A DNA stretch of 42,478 nucleotides from Streptomyces adustus (GCF_009377175.1 NZ_VJZD01000058.1:1-42478); one strand, 5' to 3'; positions 1 through 8,573 are shown, counted from the first letter of the stretch. Program-made: numbers and translations. Notes: generated by a model from the sequence alone, not told the origin.

Positions 1-57
1 GGTCCGGTAGGGGGACGCGCCGGTTCAGGGGGCGGGCCCGTTCGAGGGGCGCCCGGA

Positions 58-345
58 TCAGGGGGCGTGCCGGTCGCGGACGCCGAGGCCCTCGTCGTCC
101 GAGTCCGTCCACAGGGTGATGTCGTAGGGGGTGTCGGAGATGGTGACCAGCTCCGGGCTGCGGGGGGCGGCCTGAGCTGCCGCCGTACGCAGCAGTTCGA
201 CGCTCTCGCGCAGATGGGCGGCGTCCGCGCGGACGCGGCGCATCTCCAGCCCGCCGGTGCCGAGCTGCCGTTCCAGGCGGCCCACCGACCGCGACAGATC
301 GTCGAGGCTGCGCTGGACCGATATCAGGTCGTCGTGCACGGACAT
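58..345 (-). CDS. Small coiled-coil protein of unknown function
   Basis: Ninety-five residues starting at ATG 345, with a GTGAGG-type ribosome-binding site about 9 bases upstream. The first 55 residues show heptad spacing of Leu, Ile and Val among charged residues, as expected of a coiled coil. The C-terminal third is acidic (a TDSDDEG stretch). There is no signal peptide or membrane segment, so it is probably a cytosolic oligomer. It is divergent from the LpqW-like lipoprotein gene, with 347 bases between the two starts. I do not recognise the family and assign no function. Codon use matches its neighbours, which supports a real gene rather than a shadow ORF. Bases 1-57, beyond its stop, show nothing I can assign. 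Confidence 0.7.
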   Translation of the reverse strand: MSVHDDLISVQRSLDDLSRSVGRLERQLGTGGLEMRRVRADAAHLRESVELLRTAAAQAAPRSPELVTISDTPYDITLWTDSDDEGLGVRDRHAP

Positions 346-692
346 GACGTGACCTCACTTCCAGGGGCCGGGTGGCCTTGGGTGGTGACGTTCATGCGCC
401 TGCGAGTGTTGCGCGTCACACCTGCCGGTGTGAAGGCATGTGCAGCGATTGGCGGATTGCACGCCTCCCGCGCACACCCGGGTGCGCTCCCTTTGCGCTC
501 CGTAAGTGCCGGGGTTCGCGCGGTTGCGCCGCACGGGTGGGGTTCCGTGCCGCTGCCGCCGTGTCGCCCCGGACCGCTGAACCCTTTCCTCTTCAGTGGG
601 TCCATAGATCTGATCAGCTCCAAAATACCGCCATATGTGATCAAACCCCACTTGTGTCCCGGGTGGGAGCGGCTCCCCGGAGGTGCCCAGAG
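346..692. other. Divergent intergenic region, 347 bases
   Basis: No coding signal. It separates the minus-strand coiled-coil gene from the plus-strand lipoprotein gene and so should hold both promoters. It contains the inverted repeat at 416-433 and an AT-rich pocket at about 600-650 that stands out from its surroundings. Two copies of TGATCA lie in that pocket (611-616 and 638-643, 27 bases apart). I could not identify a convincing -35/-10 pair. Confidence 0.5.
416..433. promoter_or_regulatory. Inverted repeat TCACACC-N4-GGTGTGA
   Basis: A perfect 7-bp inverted repeat with a TGCC centre, 71 bases upstream of the minus-strand start at 345 and 260 bases before the lipoprotein start. The size and symmetry suit a dimeric regulator's operator. 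The regulator is unknown. Confidence 0.35.
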
Positions 693-2966
693 ATGTCCTA
701 CGACGGCCTCGGACCGCGCGCGGTCATGCGCTCGGTCGCCTTCCTCACCGCGGGCGTGCTCGCGGTGCCCCTGCTCGCCGCGTGCAGCTCGGAGGAGGAG
801 CCGAGCAGGCCGCTGGCCGGGCAGGACGTAGCGGCGTCCGCGCGCTCCCTGGTCGCCGACGGCGGCACCCTGCACTGGGCCGTGGACACCGTGCCGGAGA
901 CGCTCAACGCCTTCCAGTCGGACGCGGACGCCACCACCACCCGGGTCGCCCAGGCCGTCCTGCCGTCGATGTTCCGGCTGGACGCCAACGGGCGCCCGCA
1001 GCGCAACCCGGACTTCCTGGAGTCCGCCCGGGTCGTCGAGACCGAGCCCAAGCAGGTCGTGCTGTACCGGCTGAACCAGCAGGCCGTGTGGAGCGACGGC
1101 CGGGAGATCGGCGCCGCCGACTTCGCCGCCCAGTGGCGCGCCCTGTCCGGCAAGGACAGCGCGTACTGGACCGCGCGCAACGCCGGCTACGACCGCATCG
1201 AGAAGATCGAGCGCGGCGACAACGACCTGGAGGTCCGGGTCACCTTCGCCCGGCCGTACGCCGACTGGCAGTCGCTGTTCGCGCCGCTGTACCCGAAGGA
1301 CGTCATGGGCACCCCGGACGCCTTCAACGACGGGGCCCGGCGCAAGCTGAGCGTCACGGCGGGGCCGTTCGCCGTCCAGCAGGTCGACCACAAGAACGCC
1401 CGGGTCACCCTGGTCCGCAATCCGCGCTGGTGGGGCCGTCCGGCCAAGCTGTCCGAGATCGTGCTGGCCGCCGTGCCGCGCGACGAGCGCGCCGCCGCCC
1501 TGGCCACCGGCGTGCTCGACCTGGCCGACATCGCCCCGGCCGACGCCCAGCGCATCACGCTCGCCTCGCAGCAGGGCGCCGACAGCGCGATCCAGGGCCC
1601 GGCGGGCGGCCGGACCGCGGCCAAGGCGCTGCGCTCCTGGGCTCTGCTGCACGGCTCCGACAAGGAGGCCGCCGGCCGCGAGGACCAGGCCCGCAGGAAG
1701 CTCACCTCGGAGATCGCCCGGTGGCGGGCCCAGCAGGACGCGCTGCGCGAGATCGAGGTCCGCAAATCCCTGGAACCGGCCTACACCCAGCTCGCCCTCA
1801 ACGGCGCCGGCGGTCCCCTCGCAGATGAGCGGGTGCGCCGGGCCGTCGCCCGCGCCATCGACCGGGAGGAGCTGGCGAAGCTCGTCCTCAAGCCGCTGGG
1901 CCTGCCCGTCGCGTCCGTCGGCAGCCACCTCGCGCTCTCGGGCCAGGACGCCTACGCCGACGGCAGCGGAGCGCTCGGCGGCCAGGACACCGCGGAGGCG
2001 CGGGCGCTGCTCGCGGACGCGGGCTGGGTGCCGGGCGGCCCGCTCAAGCCGCAGCCGGCCGAGAAGGCCGCCGGGGCCGAGGGGAAGAAGACCGACGAGA
2101 AGAAGACCGACGAGAAGAAGGCCGAAGGGGAGAAGACCGAAGGGAAGAGGGCCGAGGGCAAGAAGCCCGAGCCCGAGTCCACGGGCGGCAGCGAGGGCGC
2201 GTACATCGTCGGCGAGGACAACAAGCCGCACCACGTGACCGGGCGGGACACCGAACGCGACACGGGCGACGGGGGACCCCGGCCGCTGGCGCAGGACGGC
2301 AAGCAGTACACCGACAACCATCTGCGCCAGGGCGGCGCGCCGGGCGCGTACGCCCCCAAGGGCACCGCCGCCCCGGCGGGTGCCGCGGCGGGGGCGCTGG
2401 CCAAGGACGGCAAGCCGCTCACGCTCCGCTTCGTGCTCCCCTCCGGGGCCGGCTCGGAGCCGCTGTGGAACGTCGCCGATCACATCTCCCGCATGCTGGA
2501 GCGGGTCGGCATCCGCACCGAGGTGTCCAAGGTCGCCGACGAGAGCTACTTCAAGGACCACATCGCCTCCGGCGAGTACGACCTGGCCCTCTACTCCTGG
2601 CCGGCCAGCGCCTTCCCCGCCACCGACGCCCGCCCCATCTACGCCAAGCCGGTGCCGGCCGCCGACGGCTCCCTGACCGTCGAGCAGAACTACACGCGGG
2701 TCGGCACCGACCAGGTGGACCAGCTCTTCGACGAGGCGATCTCGACGCTGGACCAGGGCGAGGAACGCTCGCTGATCCGCAAGGCGGACGCGCGGATCTG
2801 GGCGGCCGCGGGATCCATCCCGCTGTACCAGCGCCCCCAGCTCACGGCGGTGCGCAAGGACCTCGTCAACGCGGGCGCCTTCGGCTTCCAGACCCCGGTC
2901 TACGAGGACATGGGCTTCCTGAAGAAGGGCGTGACCCGCCCGTCACCGAGCCCCTCCGGCAACTAG
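693..2966 (+). CDS. lpqW: LpqW-like SBP_bac_5 family lipoprotein
   Basis: A 757-residue exported lipoprotein of the dipeptide/oligopeptide-binding (SBP_bac_5) family. ATG 693 has GGAGG at 679-683; an internal ATG at 726 would start directly at the signal peptide. The lipobox LAAC puts the lipid on Cys31 (counted from 693). The family fold runs through residues 60-450 and about 560-757. Between them, residues 455-497 form a Lys/Glu/Thr-rich low-complexity insertion with repeated EKKTD- and EGK-type units. No permease or ATPase gene adjoins, so this is an orphan binding protein. It lies just upstream of typA. In Mycobacterium tuberculosis lpqW is next to typA and influences PIM/lipoarabinomannan synthesis. 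Assigning the LpqW role here is inference from position and family. A true peptide receptor is the alternative. Confidence 0.8.
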   Translation: MSYDGLGPRAVMRSVAFLTAGVLAVPLLAACSSEEEPSRPLAGQDVAASARSLVADGGTLHWAVDTVPETLNAFQSDADATTTRVAQAVLPSMFRLDANGRPQRNPDFLESARVVETEPKQVVLYRLNQQAVWSDGREIGAADFAAQWRALSGKDSAYWTARNAGYDRIEKIERGDNDLEVRVTFARPYADWQSLFAPLYPKDVMGTPDAFNDGARRKLSVTAGPFAVQQVDHKNARVTLVRNPRWWGRPAKLSEIVLAAVPRDERAAALATGVLDLADIAPADAQRITLASQQGADSAIQGPAGGRTAAKALRSWALLHGSDKEAAGREDQARRKLTSEIARWRAQQDALREIEVRKSLEPAYTQLALNGAGGPLADERVRRAVARAIDREELAKLVLKPLGLPVASVGSHLALSGQDAYADGSGALGGQDTAEARALLADAGWVPGGPLKPQPAEKAAGAEGKKTDEKKTDEKKAEGEKTEGKRAEGKKPEPESTGGSEGAYIVGEDNKPHHVTGRDTERDTGDGGPRPLAQDGKQYTDNHLRQGGAPGAYAPKGTAAPAGAAAGALAKDGKPLTLRFVLPSGAGSEPLWNVADHISRMLERVGIRTEVSKVADESYFKDHIASGEYDLALYSWPASAFPATDARPIYAKPVPAADGSLTVEQNYTRVGTDQVDQLFDEAISTLDQGEERSLIRKADARIWAAAGSIPLYQRPQLTAVRKDLVNAGAFGFQTPVYEDMGFLKKGVTRPSPSPSGN

Positions 2967-3199
2967 ACGCTTCCGGCGGCCCGACCCGGTCCTCCGGCGA
3001 CGAGACGGTCCCGGGGGCCGGCAGGGCCCGTCCGTGCCCGTGGAATGCGGGGCTGAGCTGGGCGGATATGCCCTGGCGCGCCCCAACCGCCACAGCCCCG
3101 TACCATGGGGTGAGGCCGTGGCATGTCAAGCCCGGCAGGGCCCGCGTAACACTGACGTACGCGCAGGCCGTCCTCACCACTCCGGGAGTACGCCACACC

Positions 3200-5107
3200 A
3201 TGGCAACGCGCCACGACATCCGCAACGTCGCCATCGTCGCCCACGTCGACCACGGCAAGACGACCATCGTCGACGGAATGCTGAAGCAGGCCGGTGCCTT
3301 CGCCGCCCACCAGCTCGACTCGGTCGACGACCGCATGATGGACTCGAACGACCTGGAGCGTGAGAAGGGCATCACGATCCTCGCCAAGAACACGGCGGTG
3401 AAGTACCACCCCAAGGACGGTGGGGACCCGATCACCATCAACATCATCGACACCCCCGGCCACGCCGACTTCGGTGGCGAGGTCGAGCGCGGTCTGTCGA
3501 TGGTCGACGGTGTCGTCCTCCTCGTCGACGCCTCCGAGGGCCCGCTGCCGCAGACCCGCTTCGTGCTGCGCAAGGCGCTCCAGCAGCGCCTGCCCGTCAT
3601 CCTGTGCATCAACAAGACGGACCGCCCGGACTCCCGGATCGACGAGGTCGTCAACGAGACCTACGACCTCTTCCTCGACCTGGACGCGGACGAGGAGCAG
3701 ATCGAGTTCCCGATCGTGTACGCCTGCGGCCGTGACGGCATCGCGTCGCTGACCAAGCCGGAGAACGGCACGGTCCCGGCCGACTCCACCAGCCTGGAGC
3801 CGTTCTTCTCCACCATCCTGGAGCACATCCCGGCCCCGACCTTCGACGAGGAGGCCCCGCTCCAGGCCCACGTCACCAACCTGGACGCCGACAACTTCCT
3901 CGGCCGTATCGCGCTGCTGCGCGTCGAGCAGGGCGAGCTGCGCAAGGGCCAGACCGTCACGTGGATCAAGCGTGACGGCACCATGTCCAACGTCCGCATC
4001 ACCGAGCTGCTGATGACCGAGGCGCTCACCCGCAAGCCCGCCGAGGTGGCCGGCCCCGGTGACATCTGCGCCGTCGCCGGTATCTCGGACATCATGATCG
4101 GCGAGACCCTCGCCGACACCGAGAACCCGATCCCGCTGCCGCTGATCACGGTGGACGAGCCGGCGATCTCGATGACCATCGGTACCAACACCTCGCCGCT
4201 GGTCGGCCGGGGCGGCACCGGCAAGGGCGCGGACGCGAAGGCGGCCGTCAAGGACCGCAAGGTCACCGCCCGCCAGGTCAAGGACCGCCTCGACCGCGAG
4301 CTGATCGGTAACGTCTCGCTGCGCGTCCTGGACACCGAGCGTCCGGACGCCTGGGAGGTCCAGGGCCGTGGTGAGCTCGCGCTCGCCATCCTGGTCGAGC
4401 AGATGCGCCGCGAGGGCTTCGAGCTGACCATCGGCAAGCCCCAGGTCGTCACCAAGGACGTCGACGGCAAGACCTACGAGCCCGTCGAGCGCATGACGAT
4501 CGACGTGCCCGAGGAGCACATGGGCGCCGTCACCCAGCTCATGGGCGTCCGCAAGGGCCGGATGGACAACATGTCCAACCACGGCTCCGGCTGGGTCCGC
4601 ATGGAGTTCGTGGTGCCCTCCCGCGGTCTGATCGGCTTCCGTACCGAGTTCCTGACCCAGACCCGTGGCACGGGTATCGGACACTCCATCCACGAGGGCT
4701 TCGAGCCCTGGTTCGGCACGCTCCAGACCCGCAACAACGGCTCCCTGGTCGCCGACCGCGCCGGTGCGGTCACCGCGTTCGCGATGACGAACCTCCAGGA
4801 GCGCGGTGTGCTGTTCACCGACCCGGGCACCGAGGTGTACGAGGGCATGATCGTCGGCGAGAACTCGCGCTCCGACGACATGGACGTGAACATCACCAAG
4901 GAGAAGAAGCTCACGAACATGCGGTCGTCCTCGGCCGACTCGTTCGAGGCGATCGTCCCGCCGCGCAAGCTCTCCCTGGAGCAGTCCCTGGAGTTCTGCC
5001 GCGACGACGAGTGCGTCGAGGTGACCCCGGAGGCGGTCCGCATCCGCAAGGTCGTCCTCGACCAGCGCGACCGCGCCCGCACCGCGAGCCGCGCCAAGCA
5101 CGGCTGA
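3200..5107 (+). CDS. typA: Ribosome-associated GTPase TypA/BipA
   Basis: A 635-residue translational GTPase that acts on the 70S ribosome and in ribosome assembly under stress or cold. The start at ATG 3200 is set by the conserved N-terminus ahead of the P-loop AHVDHGKTT (residues 14-22). Further G motifs are EKGIT (switch I), DTPGH (switch II) and NKTD (guanine specificity). The order continues with EF-Tu domain 2, EF-G-like domain III, domain V and the TypA-specific C-terminal domain, ending in a basic tail. Length is normal for the family (about 600-640). A GGGAG element lies 11 bases upstream. The 233 bases before it hold no obvious promoter. The gene is followed by two strong hairpins, so it is probably transcribed separately from bldK. 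Confidence 0.96.
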   Translation: MATRHDIRNVAIVAHVDHGKTTIVDGMLKQAGAFAAHQLDSVDDRMMDSNDLEREKGITILAKNTAVKYHPKDGGDPITINIIDTPGHADFGGEVERGLSMVDGVVLLVDASEGPLPQTRFVLRKALQQRLPVILCINKTDRPDSRIDEVVNETYDLFLDLDADEEQIEFPIVYACGRDGIASLTKPENGTVPADSTSLEPFFSTILEHIPAPTFDEEAPLQAHVTNLDADNFLGRIALLRVEQGELRKGQTVTWIKRDGTMSNVRITELLMTEALTRKPAEVAGPGDICAVAGISDIMIGETLADTENPIPLPLITVDEPAISMTIGTNTSPLVGRGGTGKGADAKAAVKDRKVTARQVKDRLDRELIGNVSLRVLDTERPDAWEVQGRGELALAILVEQMRREGFELTIGKPQVVTKDVDGKTYEPVERMTIDVPEEHMGAVTQLMGVRKGRMDNMSNHGSGWVRMEFVVPSRGLIGFRTEFLTQTRGTGIGHSIHEGFEPWFGTLQTRNNGSLVADRAGAVTAFAMTNLQERGVLFTDPGTEVYEGMIVGENSRSDDMDVNITKEKKLTNMRSSSADSFEAIVPPRKLSLEQSLEFCRDDECVEVTPEAVRIRKVVLDQRDRARTASRAKHG

Positions 5108-5130
5108 CGCTCCCCGGAAAACGCCCCCGA

Positions 5131-5165
5131 GGCCCGGCCTCTCCGCACGTCGGAGGGGCCGGGCC
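5131..5165 (+). terminator. typA terminator hairpin
   Basis: Fifteen-base arms (GGCCCGGCCTCTCCG and its partner) with one G-T type pair and a 5-base loop, 23 bases after the typA stop. There is no U tract, as is usual for Streptomyces terminators. Confidence 0.75.
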
Positions 5166-5210
5166 TTCGGCGTGCCCGGGGGCTCCGGTCGCGCCTGCCG
5201 GGCCGGTCCG

Positions 5211-5243
5211 GCGCTCCTCGCGGCCGGCGGGCGCGAGGAGCGC
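5211..5243. terminator. Second hairpin after typA
   Basis: A perfect 12-bp stem (GCGCTCCTCGCG at 5211-5222, partner 5232-5243) with a 9-base loop, about 45 bases beyond the first hairpin. Together they would insulate bldK from typA read-through. It could equally be a bidirectional or structural element. Confidence 0.55.
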
Positions 5244-5350
5244 CCGCGGAATATGTGAGGGAAATGTGGAGAGTGTGTGCAGGGAGTGATAGGAGCCGCA
5301 ATGCGACGCCGTGCACACTGTGTTCGGTTATCGGAGATTCAGCTGTCAAG

Positions 5351-5392
5351 TTTCGGACATGTAAACAAAAATTAGGTCGCGTATGTCCGAAA
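5351..5392. promoter_or_regulatory. Long inverted repeat upstream of bldKA
   Basis: TTTCGGACAT at 5351-5360 is matched exactly by ATGTCCGAAA at 5383-5392, around a 22-base AT-rich centre. The arm centres lie about three helical turns apart (32 bases), as for a protein dimer or tetramer binding one face of the DNA. It lies about 200 bases before the bldKA start, within reach of its promoter. The regulator is unknown. Confidence 0.5.
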
Positions 5393-5466
5393 TGGCGGGT
5401 CGCTGTCTCACGTGTCAAGCGCGCACAGGTGTCGATCGTCGCAATTTTTGCTCAAAATATTGACGA

Positions 5467-5480
5467 TAGGGAGATCCCTA
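5467..5480. promoter_or_regulatory. Palindrome TAGGGA-GA-TCCCTA before bldKA
   Basis: A perfect 6-bp inverted repeat with a 2-base centre, 113 bases before the bldKA start. It abuts the GACGAT half of a second inverted pair whose other arm ATCGTC is at 5435-5440. It could be an operator overlapping the promoter. Confidence 0.35.
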
Positions 5481-5592
5481 CGTCTTCTTCCCTTGACGCG
5501 CGTTGAGCTCCTTGGCGAAAGTTCCCCCAAACCACAGAACCTGCCGGTATCTGTGCTGCGCTCAGCTCTCCAACCCCAGGGGAAAGACACAC

Positions 5593-6615
5593 ATGACCAG
5601 TCCAGTCGCCTTGGACCCGGAGCTCGACGAGTCGAAGCCCGGGGCCGACAAGGGTGAGCAGAAGCTCGAGGGTCGCTCCCCCGGCCAGTTGATGTGGCAG
5701 CGCTTCAAGCGTGACCGTACCGGCGTCATCTGTGCGGTGGTAGTGATTTTCTACTTCGTCGTCGCTCTGCTGGCCCCGGTGCTCACCAAGTTGAGCGGGA
5801 CCGACCCGTACACGCTGTACGGCCAGGACCCGACCTACAACGACACGCCCGTCCTGGACGAGTTCGGGCTTCCGCTGGGCTGGTTCGGCGGGCTCTCCGG
5901 GTCGCACTGGTTCGGAGTCGAGCCGCAGTACGGACGCGACGTGTTCGCCATGCTGGTGTACGGCATGCGGACCTCGCTGTTCATGGCCGTCGGCGTCACC
6001 GTCCTGCTGATGGTCACGGGTATCGTCATCGGCCTGATCGGCGGCTACTTCGGCGGACGGACCGACTACTGGATCGGCCGTGTGACGGACTTCTTCCTGT
6101 CCTTCCCGCAGCAGCTGTTCTTCATCGCGTTCATGCCTGTGGTCACCGCGTTCTTCGTCGACCCGCGTGAGGAGACCCCCACATACTTCCGCGCGCTGGC
6201 GATGCTGATCGTGCTGTGGCTGCTGGGCTGGATGGGTATGGCGCGTTTGGTGCGTTCGACCGTACTGTCTCTGCGTGAGCGCGAGTTCGTCGAGGCCGCC
6301 AAGGTCTCCGGCGCCTCGCCCGGCCGGATCGTCCGCAAGGAGATCCTGCCGAACGTGGTGACGCCCATCCTGGTGCAGTTCACGTACCAGCTGCCCAGCA
6401 CCATTCTCACCATTGCCTTCCTCTCCTTCGCCGGAGTCGGCTTCGTCGAGCCGACCCCGGACTGGGGACGACTGTTCGCGGCGGGCTCGCAATACGCCCA
6501 GCAGGACCCGGCGTTCATCTTCTTCCCGGGTGTGGCACTGGTGATCTTCGTCCTGGCCTTCAACCTCCTCGGAGACTCGGTCCGGGACGCCTTCGACCCC
6601 AAGTCCGGGCGGTAG
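5593..6615 (+). CDS. bldKA: BldKA, oligopeptide ABC transporter permease
   Basis: A 340-residue inner-membrane permease of the OppC/DppC type. ATG 5593 follows AGGGGAAAG. An N-terminal cytosolic stretch of about 40 residues precedes the first membrane segment (around 45-65). An extracellular loop follows, then five more hydrophobic segments. The EAA loop (EFVEAAKVSGAS..., with a downstream RKEILPN) contacts an ATPase. It is the first gene of a five-gene set in the order permease, lipoprotein, permease, ATPase, ATPase, which is the arrangement of the Streptomyces coelicolor bldK locus. There BldK imports a peptide-like signal needed for aerial growth (established). That this copy does the same is inference from order and family. 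Confidence 0.92.
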   Translation: MTSPVALDPELDESKPGADKGEQKLEGRSPGQLMWQRFKRDRTGVICAVVVIFYFVVALLAPVLTKLSGTDPYTLYGQDPTYNDTPVLDEFGLPLGWFGGLSGSHWFGVEPQYGRDVFAMLVYGMRTSLFMAVGVTVLLMVTGIVIGLIGGYFGGRTDYWIGRVTDFFLSFPQQLFFIAFMPVVTAFFVDPREETPTYFRALAMLIVLWLLGWMGMARLVRSTVLSLREREFVEAAKVSGASPGRIVRKEILPNVVTPILVQFTYQLPSTILTIAFLSFAGVGFVEPTPDWGRLFAAGSQYAQQDPAFIFFPGVALVIFVLAFNLLGDSVRDAFDPKSGR

Positions 6616-6717
6616 CTCGTCCATTGGTGGGGGGTTACTGCCGCCCCCGCGTCGGCCTACCAGCCGCGTCAGGCAGTACTCATGGATAACAACCGACAGG
6701 TAGGTGCTTACGCCAAC

Positions 6718-8523
6718 ATGAAGTCGTTCACTTCGCGCAGAGCGCGCGCCATCGTGGTCGCCATCGCGGCCGGTTCCCTCGCGCTGACCGGATGCTCGGA
6801 GAACAAGGGCAGCAAGTCCGGGACCGACTCCAAGAAGGACCAGAAGGAAGCTTCGGTCCAGTCGAAGCCGGTCACCTACGTCGACGCGGCCGGCTCCACC
6901 GGCCCCGCCGCCGAGGTCCCCGGCGCCAAGAGCGGCGGCACCGTCCAGGTCTACCAGGAGGCGGGTCTCTCCCACCTCGACCCGGGCCAGATCTACGTCT
7001 CCGACGCCGGTCAGGTCGCCAACCTCCTGTTCCGTCGCCTGACGCAGTTCCAGGAGGACGACAAGGGCAACGTCTCGGTCGCGGGCGACCTCGCCACCGA
7101 CTCGGGCAAGTCCTCCGACGGCGGCAAGACCTGGACCTTCACCCTGAAGGACGGCGTCAAGGACGCCAACGGCAACGCGATCACGTCCGCGGACGTCCGC
7201 CACACCGTCGAGCGCCAGTTCGCGAAGTTCATCTTCGACGGCCCGCCCTACCTCCAGACCTGGCTCGCGGGCAACAAGTACGCCTCCGACTACCGCAAGC
7301 TGCTGCCCGGCGGCGGCTTCGACGGCAAGCACCTGCCGGCCTCGGTCCTGGACACCCCGGACGCCAAGACCGTCATCTTCCACTTCGACACCGCGCGCCC
7401 CGACCTGCCGCAGACGCTGGCCATGGCGGGCTACGCGGTCGTCCCGGCGAAGACGGACACCAAGGAGTCCTACGACAAGGCTCCGGTCGCCACCGGCCCG
7501 TACAAGATCGCCTCGTACAAGGCCGGCAAGTCCCTGGTGCTCACCAAGAACACCAACTGGGACCCGAAGACGGACTCCGTGCGTCACCAGTACCCGGACG
7601 GCTTCAACTTCACCTTCGGCATCACCGAGACGACCCAGACCAAGCGTCTGATCGCCGACCAGGGTGACGACAAGAACGCCATCCAGCTCACCGGCGGCGT
7701 CGAGTCCACCCAGATCCAGGACGTCATCGGCAACCCGGCGGTCAACAAGCGCACGGTCAAGGGCTACCAGCCCTACGTGATGCAGCTGTCCTTCAACCTG
7801 GACCGCGTCAAGGACATCAAGGTCCGCCAGGCCATCACCTACGCGGTCAACTCCAAGTCGCTCATCGCCGGTGAGGGCGGTGCCTACGGCGGCGACGTCG
7901 CGCCGAACTACTTCGCCCCGACCCTGCCGGGCTACGAGGCGTCGTACGACCCGTACGGCCGTCTGAAGGCGCCGCAGGGCAACATCGCGAAGGCCACGGA
8001 GATGGTGAAGGCTCTCCCGGCCGCGGAGAAGAAGCTCGTCTTCGCCTACTCCAACAGCGAGGCCGGCCAGAAGCGCAAGGTCGCCATCGAGGACGCCCTG
8101 ACCAAGGTCGGCTTCGAGGTGGTCTCCAAGGAGGTCGACTCCGCGAGCTACTACGAGCAGATCGGCAAGCTCGCCAACCCGTACGACATGTACATCACCG
8201 GTTGGGGCCAGGACTGGCCGTCGCCCGGCACCGTGATCACGCCGGTCTACGACCCGGCCCAGGTCACCGACGGTTCGCCGAACTACGCGCACGTCAAGGA
8301 CCCGAAGGTCAAGGAGCTCATCCAGACCGCTCTGACCCAGGACCCGGTCGAGGCCGCGAAGACCTGGAAGGAAGCCGAGCACTACCTGCTGGAGAAGGTC
8401 GTTCCGGCGGCCCCGCTCTGGTACACCAAGCAGTTCCAGCTCTCGGGCTCGAACATCGGTGGTGCCCGCTACGGCTCGGTGTCCAGCCTTCTCGACATCA
8501 ACCGTATCTACGTGAAGTCGTAA
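6718..8523 (+). CDS. bldKB: BldKB, oligopeptide-binding lipoprotein
   Basis: A 601-residue SBP_bac_5 receptor lipoprotein. I place the start at ATG 6718 because the signal peptide (MKSFTSRRAR, hydrophobic core, lipobox LTGC) begins there, giving lipidated Cys26. An in-frame ATG at 6682 would add 12 residues. After a Lys/Ser-rich linker (27-50) the family fold runs to the C-terminus. It is expected to capture extracellular peptide and pass it to BldKA/BldKC. A perfect 12-bp hairpin follows the stop (8540-8573), which may raise this gene's mRNA over the permease and ATPase genes. The 102 bases between bldKA and this start hold only a weak G5/C5 stem. Confidence 0.92.
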   Translation: MKSFTSRRARAIVVAIAAGSLALTGCSENKGSKSGTDSKKDQKEASVQSKPVTYVDAAGSTGPAAEVPGAKSGGTVQVYQEAGLSHLDPGQIYVSDAGQVANLLFRRLTQFQEDDKGNVSVAGDLATDSGKSSDGGKTWTFTLKDGVKDANGNAITSADVRHTVERQFAKFIFDGPPYLQTWLAGNKYASDYRKLLPGGGFDGKHLPASVLDTPDAKTVIFHFDTARPDLPQTLAMAGYAVVPAKTDTKESYDKAPVATGPYKIASYKAGKSLVLTKNTNWDPKTDSVRHQYPDGFNFTFGITETTQTKRLIADQGDDKNAIQLTGGVESTQIQDVIGNPAVNKRTVKGYQPYVMQLSFNLDRVKDIKVRQAITYAVNSKSLIAGEGGAYGGDVAPNYFAPTLPGYEASYDPYGRLKAPQGNIAKATEMVKALPAAEKKLVFAYSNSEAGQKRKVAIEDALTKVGFEVVSKEVDSASYYEQIGKLANPYDMYITGWGQDWPSPGTVITPVYDPAQVTDGSPNYAHVKDPKVKELIQTALTQDPVEAAKTWKEAEHYLLEKVVPAAPLWYTKQFQLSGSNIGGARYGSVSSLLDINRIYVKS

Positions 8524-8539
8524 CCCTCTACGGCTGATC

Positions 8540-8573
8540 GCGGGGGCGCGCACCAGGCGGAGCGCGCCCCCGC
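8540..8573 (+). terminator. Intercistronic hairpin between bldKB and bldKC
   Basis: A perfect 12-bp stem (GCGGGGGCGCGC at 8540-8551, GCGCGCCCCCGC at 8562-8573) with a 10-base loop, beginning 17 bases after the bldKB stop. Such elements commonly cause partial termination or 3'-end protection after binding-protein genes. Confidence 0.7.

Larger units (their letters stand above)
5108..5592. other. Regulatory region between typA and bldKA, 485 bases
   Basis: No coding signal. The first part holds two terminator-like hairpins (5131-5165, 5211-5243). From about 5250 the DNA becomes markedly AT-richer than the rest of the window. It carries a 10-bp inverted repeat (5351-5392), a pair of ATCGTC/GACGAT arms (5435-5440 and 5462-5467) and a 14-bp palindrome (5467-5480). 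This is where the bldK promoter or promoters must lie. Two TTGACG -35-like hexamers (5460-5465 and 5493-5498) lack a good -10 at 17-18 bases, so I do not fix a start site. Confidence 0.6.

Noticed and set aside
324..2561. 745-codon minus-strand frame opposite the LpqW-like gene
   Set aside because: Mirror of a real lipoprotein gene; it would also overlap the coiled-coil gene at the 5' side of the window.
693..2966. LpqW-like protein as the receptor of bldK
   Set aside because: bldK has its own receptor gene within the operon, and two strong hairpins plus typA separate them.
5255..5657. Short plus-strand frames before bldKA
   Set aside because: They overlap the AT-rich regulatory region, lack ribosome-binding sites and have unnatural composition.
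5452..8553. 1033-codon minus-strand frame across bldKA and bldKB
   Set aside because: Arg/Gly/Val-rich mirror of real permease and receptor genes, with no recognisable domain.
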